The position numbers were made by a program, and so were the translations under genes. 64,000 bases of DNA from Acidimicrobiaceae bacterium. Lineage in GTDB: Bacteria; Actinomycetota; Acidimicrobiia; Acidimicrobiales; Poriferisodalaceae. The DNA lies in contig JAPOPC010000100.1 of NCBI GenBank assembly GCA_026713105.1, forward strand, positions 16,459-80,458, given 5' to 3'. This document shows positions 8,199 to 16,294 of the stretch, in pieces. Positions within the stretch are counted from its first letter, which is position 1. Every line of letters starts with the position of its first letter. The notes under the pieces are model-generated. The model had not been told where the DNA came from. It searched no databases and saw nothing but the letters and a program-made list of their open reading frames with translations.

Positions 8199-9128
8199 AT
8201 GCCGACGCCGCAGAAGGCAATCTTCAACGAGATGGGTGCCAACCAGTGGTACGTCCACCTGAGTCGTGTCGAGGGCGCCGACCTCGGCGTGATCAAATCC
8301 GTGCTTGCCGACCTGCGCGCAGCGTGCGACGCAGACGGCATCAACCTGACGCTGGGCTTCGGCCCGGGACTGCTGCCCGAGCTCACCGGCGATGTGCCTG
8401 ACGATTTCCAGGCCTACGTGACCGTCCAGTCCGAAGACGGATCGGGGCGCGAGGCCAAAGGCACCCAGGAAGAGCTGCTGTTGTGGTTGAACCACGACGA
8501 CAAGGACAAGGTGTGGAAGGCGCAGTACGACGCTCGCACTGCGCTGGCCGGACACATGGCTGTCGCACGTGAGACGCCGACGTTCATCTACGGCGATTCG
8601 CTGGACATGACCGGCTTCAAGGACGGCACCGGCAACCCGGCCGATGAGGACCAGCCGGCCGTGGCCATCGTGCCCGACGGCGATCCCGGCGCAGGAGGCA
8701 GCCACATCATCGCCCAGCGCTGGGTGCATGACCTTGACGGCTGGAACGCCCTGTCGGACGACCAGCAAGAGAAGAACTTCGGGCGCAAGAAGTTTCCCGA
8801 GACCGACAAGACCGACAGCCAGGAGCCCTACAGCCACCTCAGCCACGTCGAGTTGCGTGCAGATGGCAACCACGGCAACGAGGGCAGCGACAAGATCAAC
8901 GAGATCGCTCGCCGCTCCACGCCGTATGCGTTCCACGACGGCACCGTGGGCCTGTACTTCATGGCGTTCTGCAAGGACCAAGCGCCGCTGCGCCGCCGCC
9001 TGCGCCGGATGTACGGCCTCGACGACGCCAACGGCGTGCGTGACGCCATCACCAGCTTCTCGAACCCTGCTTCGGGCTCGTTCTACTTCGCGCCCAGCAC
9101 CGAGGCCCTCGACGCCATCACCGGCTGA
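8199..9128 (+). CDS. DyP-type heme peroxidase
   Basis: Dye-decolorising-type peroxidase of 309 residues, predicted to use H2O2 with a heme cofactor. The family signature GFKDGTGNP holds the distal Asp142 of GxxDG; the proximal heme-ligating histidine is probably in the SHLSHVELR stretch (His213 or His216). The start ATG 8199 is chosen because AAGGAG precedes it by 5 bases; the frame is open further upstream but without a site. The length fits the B/P class (YfeX-like). No signal peptide, so cytoplasmic or encapsulin-loaded, though no encapsulin gene is adjacent. Divergent from the selenoprotein candidate, suggesting a shared oxidative-stress context. Confidence 0.92.
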   Translation: MPTPQKAIFNEMGANQWYVHLSRVEGADLGVIKSVLADLRAACDADGINLTLGFGPGLLPELTGDVPDDFQAYVTVQSEDGSGREAKGTQEELLLWLNHDDKDKVWKAQYDARTALAGHMAVARETPTFIYGDSLDMTGFKDGTGNPADEDQPAVAIVPDGDPGAGGSHIIAQRWVHDLDGWNALSDDQQEKNFGRKKFPETDKTDSQEPYSHLSHVELRADGNHGNEGSDKINEIARRSTPYAFHDGTVGLYFMAFCKDQAPLRRRLRRMYGLDDANGVRDAITSFSNPASGSFYFAPSTEALDAITG

Positions 9129-9168
9129 TCACAGTCCTAGTAGGCAGTTGGGAGACTCCTCCCGCGGT

Positions 9169-9810
9169 ATGGCTGCTCGATGGTTCTCGCGTCGAGCACA
9201 AGGCCGTGAGCTGCGCCGCGCTCGTCGAGCGCGGCACCGCGTTGATGCTCAACACCGCGCCGCCGAAATTGGCGAGTTACGCGACGCCATTGAGGCTGTT
9301 GGCGAGTTACGCGTCACCATTGAGGCTGTTCACAAAGGCCAGCAACCGATCAGTCCGCGTGACGAGCTGCAAATGCTCTGGGAGTTGGGTGGGCGCATGT
9401 CGGGCCGCGCCCGCAGCGAATTGATTGAGACGCGACTACTGACGGCATATCAGGCCGAAGAAGGCGTTTGCATGGTGCTGGCATGCGATGGCCTGCAGGC
9501 CGCCGCGGCGCATTGGCGGCATTTTGGGCATGAGCGGCAGACGCGGCTGTGCACCAACCACATCGACATAGCAGCGAACCTCAACGTCACGTCAACCGGG
9601 ATCTTGATCAATACTCGGCGGCTATCGGCCGAGGAAGGTGGCATCATTCGCTGCTACATGCACAGTTGTGCTGCCATGGCACATGGCGTCGCCACTTGGC
9701 AACACTCTGGAGACTGTGCCGTCGCCCATTTGCGCATAGCGCTGCTGAGCGCGTATCACATCGATGCCGCCGGGCGCTTCGCGATCTCGGCCGACGGCCG
9801 CAGCGAGTGA
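9169..9810 (+). CDS. Hypothetical protein with a tandemly duplicated 10-residue segment
   Basis: No family recognised. ATG 9169 opens a 213-residue frame just after the DyP gene. The N-terminus is strongly basic (RRAQGRELRRARRARHR), followed by a near-perfect repeat GELRDAIEAV / GELRVTIEAV. Farther on is an alpha-helical region with ELIETRLLTAYQ and HWRHFGHERQT. The phrase ELIETR recurs in the next frame (9846-10235), suggesting a paralogue or decayed copy. The ribosome-binding site is weak. Confidence 0.5.
   Translation: MAARWFSRRAQGRELRRARRARHRVDAQHRAAEIGELRDAIEAVGELRVTIEAVHKGQQPISPRDELQMLWELGGRMSGRARSELIETRLLTAYQAEEGVCMVLACDGLQAAAAHWRHFGHERQTRLCTNHIDIAANLNVTSTGILINTRRLSAEEGGIIRCYMHSCAAMAHGVATWQHSGDCAVAHLRIALLSAYHIDAAGRFAISADGRSE
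9271..9330 (+). repeat. 30-bp tandem duplication inside a coding frame
   Basis: Two adjacent 30-bp units (9271-9300 and 9301-9330), each beginning GGCGAGTTACGCG and ending CATTGAGGCTGTT, differ at only two positions. The length keeps the reading frame and adds ten residues. Confidence 0.9.
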
Positions 9811-9845
9811 CCTCGCAGCCGCATGAGACGCGCACTGAGTCCACC

Positions 9846-10235
9846 GTGGCGCGCGATGCCGTGGTAACGGGGCACAGCCAAGCCGAAAGTCATCGGCCTT
9901 TGCTGACGGCAAGTGCCGTCGCCGAGGCGCGCGACAGCGACGAACTGATCGAGACTCGGCGGCTTGCGGCGGGCGAATTCGACGATTCGGGCCGCGGCCG
10001 TACATGTGACTTGCTTGGCTGCTCTGCTGGTCCCGTCGTTGTCGAGCGCTGGCGGCACGACGATGCTGAGCTCGGAATCGAGTACATCCGTACGTCGTGG
10101 CTGTGCGCCTACCACGCTCACGCTGATGCTCAAGTGAACTTCGCTGAACGGAGGTCCGCACGGCGCAAGTGGCGCAAGCACGAACGCATTATGCGTAGAG
10201 GATTGGGCCCGCTGCGCGACTTTTTCCCCGGTTGA
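9846..10235 (+). CDS. Possible small or decayed hypothetical protein related to its upstream neighbour
   Basis: Frame open to a stop at 10233-10235 and starting most plausibly at GTG 9846. It shares DELIETRRLAAGEF with ELIETRLLTAYQ of the preceding gene and ends in a basic segment (RRSARRKWRKHERIMRRG). No ribosome-binding site is convincing and no homologue is recognised, so it could be a remnant. Confidence 0.3.
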   Translation: MARDAVVTGHSQAESHRPLLTASAVAEARDSDELIETRRLAAGEFDDSGRGRTCDLLGCSAGPVVVERWRHDDAELGIEYIRTSWLCAYHAHADAQVNFAERRSARRKWRKHERIMRRGLGPLRDFFPG

Positions 10236-10303
10236 TGGATGATCCGAGTTTGGCGGTCCTGCGCGGAACTGTGCGGTTTCATGGATGCATGTAGGTCTGA
10301 ACC

Positions 10304-11995
10304 GTGAGCACCGCCTTCGTTCGTAACCGACCGGTCCGTTGGGCCGCTTTGGCCACGCTGCTTGTCGCGGGAGTCGCAGGTGTTCTGGTCGTGCTGCTGA
10401 GTTCGTCGGCCCCGAGTGACCCAGGCAGTGCTCCGTTCGAGCAGGTTTCTTCGGGGTATTGGCATTCGTGTGCTCTTGACACCGCCAGTGAAGCCGCATG
10501 CTGGGGCGGCAGCTACTACCCGGCGGCAATCCAGCCGCGGGGAGAGTTCGAGGCTGTTTCTGCCGGGTTCGCGCATGCTTGCGGTTTGCGTCCCGATGGT
10601 TTCGTTGAGTGCTGGGGTGGAGACAACCGATTCGGACAAGCGACACCTCCAGTTGGGCGGTTCAGGTCCATCGATGCCGGCTCGCACCACTCGTGCGCCA
10701 TCGGTCTTGATGGCCGAGCGATGTGTTGGGGCGAGAACCGTTATGGCGAGGCGTCAGCGCCTCCAGGCCAGTTCACTGAAATATCGGCAGGCGGAAGTCA
10801 CTCCTGCGCCCTGAGCGGGGAAGGCTCTGTGACCTGTTGGGGCACATTGCGCGCCACATTGTCCGTTCCGTCCGAGGCCGATTTCTCGATGATGACGGCT
10901 GGAGGCTCGCACGCGTGCGGGGTCCGTGCTGATCAGAGCATCACGTGCTGGGGCGACAACTATGTGGGGCAGGCCACTGCGCCTTCTGGGGAGTTCACAG
11001 CCGTTTCTGCTGGTTCGAGCCACTCGTGTGGGCTTCGCGCAGATCGAAGCATCGCCTGCTGGGGCGACGACAGCTACGGGCAATCCTCACCGCCACGCGG
11101 CGAATTCACTGCGATTACAGCTGGCTCAACTCACTCATGTGGACTACGCGCCGATCGACGTACCGTCTGCTGGGGCGACTCGGGTGGCGGCAGGACATCG
11201 CCGCCAACTCCGGAACTGGTTGCGATCGCAGCGGGCGGCGCGCTCTCATGTGGACTCACCGACAATGATGAGCTTCAGTGTTGGGGGGATATCCAGGTCG
11301 ATCGCATTGCGCCCCCGAGAGGTCCGTTCGTCTTGCTTTCTGCTGGGGGCCAACATGCTTGCGGTGTGCTGGAGACGGGGCGGGTTCGCTGCTGGGGGGA
11401 CGCAGTCATGGATGTCGGTCAGTGGGATCGGCCCTCCGGCGAATTTTCCATCGTCGCTGCGAGCGATTGGTTCTCGTGCGGGCTCCGCACCGACTCCACA
11501 ATCGAGTGCTGGGGCAGTGCCTTGCATGGACGGACATCACCGCCTACTGGGGAGTTCCTGGCCATCTCAGTCGGTGGGTGGCATGCATGCGCAATCCGCG
11601 TTGGAGGCTCAGTCGCGTGCTGGGGATTCAATCGTGATGGGCGCGCCTCGCCCCCACCGGGTGATTTCGAGTCGATCGCGGCTGGTCTCTGGCACTCGTG
11701 TGGCGTTCGCATCGACAACACGATTGAATGCTGGGGTAGCAATAGCTCGGGTCAGGCGTCCGCACCTGGTGGCGAATTCATCCAAGTGACAGCGGGCTGG
11801 AAATTCTCGTGCGGATTGCGCACCGACGGAACAGTCGCATGCTGGGGCGCCGAGTCGGATGGGATTACATCGCCGCCTGCAGGCGACTTCGTCGGTGTGT
11901 CGGCGAGTTACGAGCACGCGTGCGGGCTTCGTGCCAGTGGAGACGTTGTGTGCTGGGGCAGCAATCGCTTTGGTCAGGCCTTGCCGCCGAGATAG
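10304..11995 (+). CDS. Membrane-anchored or secreted RCC1-repeat (beta-propeller) protein
   Basis: 563 residues from GTG 10304. An N-terminal hydrophobic segment (about 12-36) is a signal anchor or signal peptide. The rest is 14 copies of a roughly 38-residue unit, each with a histidine/cysteine-glycine pair (HSCGLR) and a C-W-G triplet, the style of bacterial RCC1-like repeats that fold as beta-propeller blades. Two cysteines per repeat suggest disulfides outside the cell. Function cannot be inferred beyond protein binding or a surface role. The repeats have diverged, so the array is not recent. Confidence 0.85.
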   Translation: MSTAFVRNRPVRWAALATLLVAGVAGVLVVLLSSSAPSDPGSAPFEQVSSGYWHSCALDTASEAACWGGSYYPAAIQPRGEFEAVSAGFAHACGLRPDGFVECWGGDNRFGQATPPVGRFRSIDAGSHHSCAIGLDGRAMCWGENRYGEASAPPGQFTEISAGGSHSCALSGEGSVTCWGTLRATLSVPSEADFSMMTAGGSHACGVRADQSITCWGDNYVGQATAPSGEFTAVSAGSSHSCGLRADRSIACWGDDSYGQSSPPRGEFTAITAGSTHSCGLRADRRTVCWGDSGGGRTSPPTPELVAIAAGGALSCGLTDNDELQCWGDIQVDRIAPPRGPFVLLSAGGQHACGVLETGRVRCWGDAVMDVGQWDRPSGEFSIVAASDWFSCGLRTDSTIECWGSALHGRTSPPTGEFLAISVGGWHACAIRVGGSVACWGFNRDGRASPPPGDFESIAAGLWHSCGVRIDNTIECWGSNSSGQASAPGGEFIQVTAGWKFSCGLRTDGTVACWGAESDGITSPPAGDFVGVSASYEHACGLRASGDVVCWGSNRFGQALPPR

Positions 11996-12295
11996 ACGGC
12001 GCCTAGGTCGTGGCCAGCGGCGATGTCGAGCAGCCTGCTGCTTACGCAACCGATTCGCCCTGAGATCTCCGGACGGCAGTGTCTTGCGGCCAAGCGCCGA
12101 TTGTTGCCCGACGTGATCCCAGCCTGTGAAGTGGATCGGCGAGGCGGCCACCGCGCCACTGGGCTATGCCGCGGAGTTGTCGGACTGGCTCCGGCGCGTC
12201 AGTCGACTTCGAGACATGAGTCCCCTCCCTCACTCAACTGACGTGTGCATGATCGGCATCTTGACATCAACAGATATGAGCATCATGATGTCTCC
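11996..12295. other. Intergenic region upstream of the first VapBC module
   Basis: 300 bp with no supported gene. The last 50 bases are AT-richer and hold short palindromic runs (for example CATCATGATG just before the antitoxin start) that could be part of a toxin-antitoxin operator. Confidence 0.4.
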
Positions 12296-12589
12296 ATGAG
12301 GACGACGTTGACGCTTGATGACGATGTTGCGGACGCGCTCAAGGAACGGGTGCGTCACTTGGATCAACCTTTCAAGCAGGTTGTCAACGACGTGCTGCGT
12401 CGCGGACTGGGACCGGACGCATCCCAACCGACCGACCCATATCGCGTCCGGACCCATTCGACTGGCTTCGCGCCGGGAGTCGATCCTTTGCGGCTCAACC
12501 AGCTCGTGGATGAACTCGAGACTGAGGCCTACCTAGAGAAGGAAGCGCGCATCGCGCGTGCCGCGTCCGAAAGCACTGACGACCAGTGA
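12296..12589 (+). CDS. VapB-type antitoxin
   Basis: 97 residues from ATG 12296. It opens with the short beta-strand and helices of ribbon-helix-helix antitoxins (MRTTLTLDDDVADALKERV) and carries a C-terminal tail expected to wrap around the toxin. Its stop overlaps the GTG of the PIN-domain gene by four bases (GTGA), the usual coupling in such modules. It is predicted to repress its own promoter and neutralise the nuclease. Confidence 0.8.
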   Translation: MRTTLTLDDDVADALKERVRHLDQPFKQVVNDVLRRGLGPDASQPTDPYRVRTHSTGFAPGVDPLRLNQLVDELETEAYLEKEARIARAASESTDDQ

Positions 12590-13023
12590 TCGTTCCCGAC
12601 CTCAATCTGCTGATCTACGCCCACAACGACATGGCACCGGACCATGACGGCGCGCGCAGTTGGTGGGAATCTCTGCTCAGGGGGAGCGAGCGCATCGGAC
12701 TGCCGTGGGTCGTCGTCTGTGGCTTTCTGCGGCTGACGACCCAACGGACGTTCTACGAACAGCCCCTGACCCCAGAGCATGCGACTGACGCCGTGTCTGA
12801 CTGGTTCGCGGTCCCGAACGTCATGCCGCTGAATCCGGGAACCCAGCATCTGGCGATCTTCCGGCGCTTACTCGTTGAAGCCGGGGTCGGCGGCAACCTG
12901 GTCACCGATGCACACATCGCAGCGCTTGCGATCGAGCACCAAGCTGAGGTCCATTCCAACGACAGCGACTTTGCGCGTTTCGGCGGTCTCCGCTGGCGCA
13001 ATCCGCTGGTGACGGGTCGCTAG
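12586..13023 (+). CDS. VapC-type PIN-domain ribonuclease toxin
   Basis: 145 residues from GTG 12586. PIN-domain acidic residues are visible: Asp near the N-terminus (IVPDLNLLIYAHN), Asp in LVTDAHIAALA and Asp in HSNDSDFARF. Such toxins cleave tRNA or rRNA when freed from the antitoxin. Translationally coupled to the antitoxin upstream. Confidence 0.85.
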   Translation: MIVPDLNLLIYAHNDMAPDHDGARSWWESLLRGSERIGLPWVVVCGFLRLTTQRTFYEQPLTPEHATDAVSDWFAVPNVMPLNPGTQHLAIFRRLLVEAGVGGNLVTDAHIAALAIEHQAEVHSNDSDFARFGGLRWRNPLVTGR

Positions 13024-13137
13024 CCCGAGGAGCGCTTCCCTCAGCGCTTTAGATAGTTGCGAGATGCCAGTCGGCGAGAGCCTGAGCGGCTGTGGATCGG
13101 ACCCGTCACGGCGATGGATGGTTGATTGGCCCTGTGC

Positions 13138-13926
13138 CTATGTCGCGTTCTCGGCCTGGTCGCGGAACCACTCGCGTGCCGACATCGAGGCGATCGCTTC
13201 AAGCGCGAGCCCCGTGTGCAGGTCGTCTGCCATCGCACGACGCAGCGGGCGCACCAGGGCGTGGCGGGTGTTGCGCAGCAAGATCGGGTTCAGCTTGGCC
13301 AGATCGGCGGCGATTTCTTGGGCGCGGTCCATCAGGCCGCCGGCAGGTAGCACCTCGCCCACGATGCCGAGATCGTGAGCTTCGGCGGCGCCGATCTGCT
13401 GACCAGTGAGCAGGAAGTAGCGGCCCCGGTTCGGCCCGAGCAGCAGCGGCCACACGATCTGCATGCTGTCACCAGGCACCAATCCGCCGGGAAAGTGCGG
13501 GGCGTCTTGAAAGTAGGCGCCATCGGCAGCCAGGACGATGTCGCACAGCACGGCCAGCTCGGAGTGAACCGTCACGGGGCCGTTGACCGCCGCAATCATG
13601 GGCACCTCGATGTCGAGCATCTGGTCCACGAGCCGGTTGCCTTCCCAGATGATGCGGTCCCACACCGTGGCGTTGGCCCGCCCTTCGGCCAGCGCGTTGA
13701 CCTCGTCGGGCAGCTCGATGAACGAGTCCCCGGTACCGGTGAGGATCACCACCTTGATGTCCCGGTCCGAAGCCAGCGCCATGAACAGCTCCGGCAGTTC
13801 CCGGTGGGGGCGCCCGCCCCACTGCAGCGGACCGTCGCGTGTGTGCATGCGGACGGTCACGACTCCCGCGTCGTCGCGGGTCACTTCCGCGGTGCGGTAT
13901 CGGTCTGCGTATTCGTCAAACTCCAT
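13138..13926 (-). CDS. Enoyl-CoA hydratase/isomerase family protein (crotonase)
   Basis: 262 residues from ATG 13926 (an in-frame ATG 10 codons upstream is less likely). The crotonase fold is shown by the oxyanion-hole strand MIAAVNGPVT, the helix SELAVLCDIVLAADGAYFQDAPHF and the C-terminal helices with LARLNP-like packing. Members hydrate or isomerise acyl-CoA thioesters; the exact substrate is not readable. The usual catalytic Glu positions are not clear, so it may be a non-hydratase member. No operon partner. Confidence 0.8.
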   Translation of the reverse strand: MEFDEYADRYRTAEVTRDDAGVVTVRMHTRDGPLQWGGRPHRELPELFMALASDRDIKVVILTGTGDSFIELPDEVNALAEGRANATVWDRIIWEGNRLVDQMLDIEVPMIAAVNGPVTVHSELAVLCDIVLAADGAYFQDAPHFPGGLVPGDSMQIVWPLLLGPNRGRYFLLTGQQIGAAEAHDLGIVGEVLPAGGLMDRAQEIAADLAKLNPILLRNTRHALVRPLRRAMADDLHTGLALEAIASMSAREWFRDQAENAT

Positions 13927-14020
13927 GGGCTCATGCTCGCAGAGCCGGCGCGCCAACGGGAGAGCTGAGGGGTCAGCCGATTACCATCGTTGAGGCGAGG
14001 AACTTTGCAGGGGGCTTGGG

Positions 14021-15208
14021 ATGACTGACGTGGCGGATCCAGTGCGGACGGCTGACACGCCGACGAGAGCGCAGCATCTCGCGGAGATGGCCGACTATCT
14101 GTCCGGCGGTGTGCAGCGCGCGCACGAGACCGGCAATCGCGGGCCGGTGCGATTCGGCCCCGACGGCAAGCTGCACCCCGAGATCTTGGACGACTTCTGG
14201 AAGCACGGTTTCTACGTCTTCACCGGAGTTGTCGGCGCTGATGAGATCGCTGAGCTTCGGGCCGATGTGTCCGAAGTCATCGAACGGGCGCCGGTGCGCA
14301 AAGGCGCCGAGGTGGACCGCCACGGCCGGCCCGCGCTGGGGCGCGACTACGCCGTCGAGCCGTACATCCACGTCGCGCCGCTGTCGGATCCGTTTGGTGG
14401 CACCAGCGCCCTCGGCGGTCGTCACCAAGTGCAGATGGACCAGCCCACGCCCGACGAGGACGCTCCGCCCGATGTCGTCTACCTGATCTTCGGCATGTGC
14501 CAGTCGATGCCCTCCGCGCTGCGGCTGTACGGCCACCCGGACCTGATGTCGATCGCGGAGAGCATCAACGGACCCGACTTCGTGCCCTACAACGACGCCA
14601 TCTTCGTGAAGGAGCCAGGGCTCGGCGGCTCCGTGTCGTGGCACCAGGACGGCGTCACCCACTGGGACAACCCCGATTGGGACATGGGCATCCACGGCTT
14701 CAACTTCCAGGTGCAGCTGTATGAGACCACCGCAGCGAATGCCCTGTGGGTGGTGCCGGGCACGCACACAGCCGGCCGCATCGACCTGCGTGCGAAGGTG
14801 GCCGACAACGACGGCAGCACGATGCTGCCCGACGCCATCCCGCTGCTGTGCGAACCGGGCGACGTGACGGTGGTGAACCGGCACATGGTCCATGGCTCCT
14901 ATGCGAATACGTCCCCGGATCCGCGCATCTCGGTCACGTTCGGCTTCCATCGCCGCTCGTCCGTGCTCGGCGTGACAGGTCAACTGCGGGTGCACGAGCG
15001 TGACGCCTTGGTCGTCTACGACGAGGAGCGCGTCTTCAAGCGGTCGTCGGTGATCGCCGTGGCCATCGATGCCCGGTCCCAGCATCATCCCGACGAGCGC
15101 CGCTACACCTACGCACCCTTCGTCGGCCTTGAAGACGACTTCCGCCACAACGACGAGACGTTCGACCGCGTCATCCGCGACTACAACCTGAACGATCTGG
15201 CCATCTAG
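14021..15208 (+). CDS. Phytanoyl-CoA dioxygenase (PhyH) family Fe(II)/2-oxoglutarate oxygenase
   Basis: 395 residues from ATG 14021. The metal facial triad is visible as the H-x-D in SWHQDGVTHWDN and a distal His in VNRHMVHGSYAN, followed by the 2-oxoglutarate-binding Arg in RISVTFGFHRR. Predicted to hydroxylate a small molecule using O2 and 2-oxoglutarate. It lies beside the LysR/sox locus, so an amine- or osmolyte-type substrate is possible but unproven. Confidence 0.88.
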   Translation: MTDVADPVRTADTPTRAQHLAEMADYLSGGVQRAHETGNRGPVRFGPDGKLHPEILDDFWKHGFYVFTGVVGADEIAELRADVSEVIERAPVRKGAEVDRHGRPALGRDYAVEPYIHVAPLSDPFGGTSALGGRHQVQMDQPTPDEDAPPDVVYLIFGMCQSMPSALRLYGHPDLMSIAESINGPDFVPYNDAIFVKEPGLGGSVSWHQDGVTHWDNPDWDMGIHGFNFQVQLYETTAANALWVVPGTHTAGRIDLRAKVADNDGSTMLPDAIPLLCEPGDVTVVNRHMVHGSYANTSPDPRISVTFGFHRRSSVLGVTGQLRVHERDALVVYDEERVFKRSSVIAVAIDARSQHHPDERRYTYAPFVGLEDDFRHNDETFDRVIRDYNLNDLAI

Positions 15209-15246
15209 CGCAGCGCTCCGTCGAGGGCTCAGCTCGGCGACCGCGG

Positions 15247-16125
15247 TCAGTAGAGCTCGGCGACTACCTCGAGAGCGTGCGACACCAGGGGAAGCGGTTC
15301 ACCGGCGCCTCGCAGCAGCAGCAGGGGCACCGAGGCCGAAGCGTCCTCGAGCGGCACGTAGACCAGACCGGGCGGGCGGAACGTCTGCACTCCTGCGGGC
15401 ACGATCGCCACTCCCTCGCCCGCTGCGACGAATCCGAGAATCGTCGTGTACTCCGTTGCCTCGATCATCGGGTCGTAGGCGACGCCTCCTATTGCGAGCA
15501 TCCCCGCAAGCACAGCGTGCAGGCTTGGCGACACGCTGCGGTCGAACCCGATGATCGGCTCGCCCGAGAGGTCGCGCAGGCATGCCGCGGGCGATGCGGC
15601 GAGACGGTGAGACGCACCGACGGCCAGCAGCAGCCGCTCATCCATCACCAGGGTCGACTCCACGTGAGCGGGGTCCGCGACAGCTCGGCCGATACCGAGA
15701 TCGATTCGCCCGGCACGCAGGGCTTCGACCTGCTCATCGGAGCTCAGCGTGTGCAGCTCGAAGTCGACCCGGGGTCGGCGGCGGCGGTATTCGGACAGCA
15801 CGCGCGGCATCACCTCGTACGCGGCCGAGTCGACAAAGCCGACTCGCAAGGTGCCGGTTTGGCCCTCGCGGCGCTGCTCCATAAGGCGCTCGACGCCATC
15901 TGCGGCCGCGAGCAGCCGGACGGCTTCGGGGTAGAGGAACCGGCCGGCGTCGGTGAGCGTGACGCGCCTCGTGCTTCTGTCGAACAGTGCGGCATCGAGC
16001 TCGCTTTCCAGCAGGCGAATCTGCTGGCTCAGGGGCGGTTGGGACATGTGGAGGCGTTCGGCGGCCCGCCCGAAGTGGAGTTCTTCGGCTACGGCTGTGA
16101 AATAGCGCAGGCGTTGCAGGTTCAC
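15247..16125 (-). CDS. LysR-family transcriptional regulator, divergent from soxBDAG
   Basis: 292 residues from GTG 16125, chosen because GAAGG lies 7 bases upstream and the protein then begins directly with the LysR winged-helix segment (NLQRLRYFTAVAEELHFGRA). HTH at about 5-60 with MSQPPLSQQIRLLE; the remainder is a substrate-binding effector domain. Divergent orientation to the sox/mgd genes with a LysR-type box between them suggests it controls that operon, probably in response to a methylated amine or pathway intermediate (inference). Confidence 0.9.
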   Translation of the reverse strand: MNLQRLRYFTAVAEELHFGRAAERLHMSQPPLSQQIRLLESELDAALFDRSTRRVTLTDAGRFLYPEAVRLLAAADGVERLMEQRREGQTGTLRVGFVDSAAYEVMPRVLSEYRRRRPRVDFELHTLSSDEQVEALRAGRIDLGIGRAVADPAHVESTLVMDERLLLAVGASHRLAASPAACLRDLSGEPIIGFDRSVSPSLHAVLAGMLAIGGVAYDPMIEATEYTTILGFVAAGEGVAIVPAGVQTFRPPGLVYVPLEDASASVPLLLLRGAGEPLPLVSHALEVVAELY

Positions 16126-16222
16126 GGTTCTGCCTTCGCTGTCATGGCCGAGCTGTACTTCCCGTGCGGCCCTCGACGTCTCGACGAACATCGAGCCGCT
16201 GCGTCAGCCAACTTCAACTAAT

Positions 16223-16239
16223 ATTCGTTAACTCTCAAT
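16223..16239. promoter_or_regulatory. Candidate LysR operator (ATT-N11-AAT)
   Basis: In the AT-rich gap between the divergent LysR and soxB genes, ATT at 16223-16225 and AAT at 16237-16239 flank 11 bases, matching the T-N11-A inverted-repeat pattern of LysR-type binding sites. Confidence 0.5.
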
Positions 16240-16294
16240 TTATCTTAGATTGATACTTTGACTCACCGAGCGATGTGCTTAGCCTCGTACGGTG

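Noticed and set aside
9271..9330. 30-bp repeats as a CRISPR start
   Set aside because: The units are directly adjacent with no spacer, in frame within a coding sequence, and there are only two.
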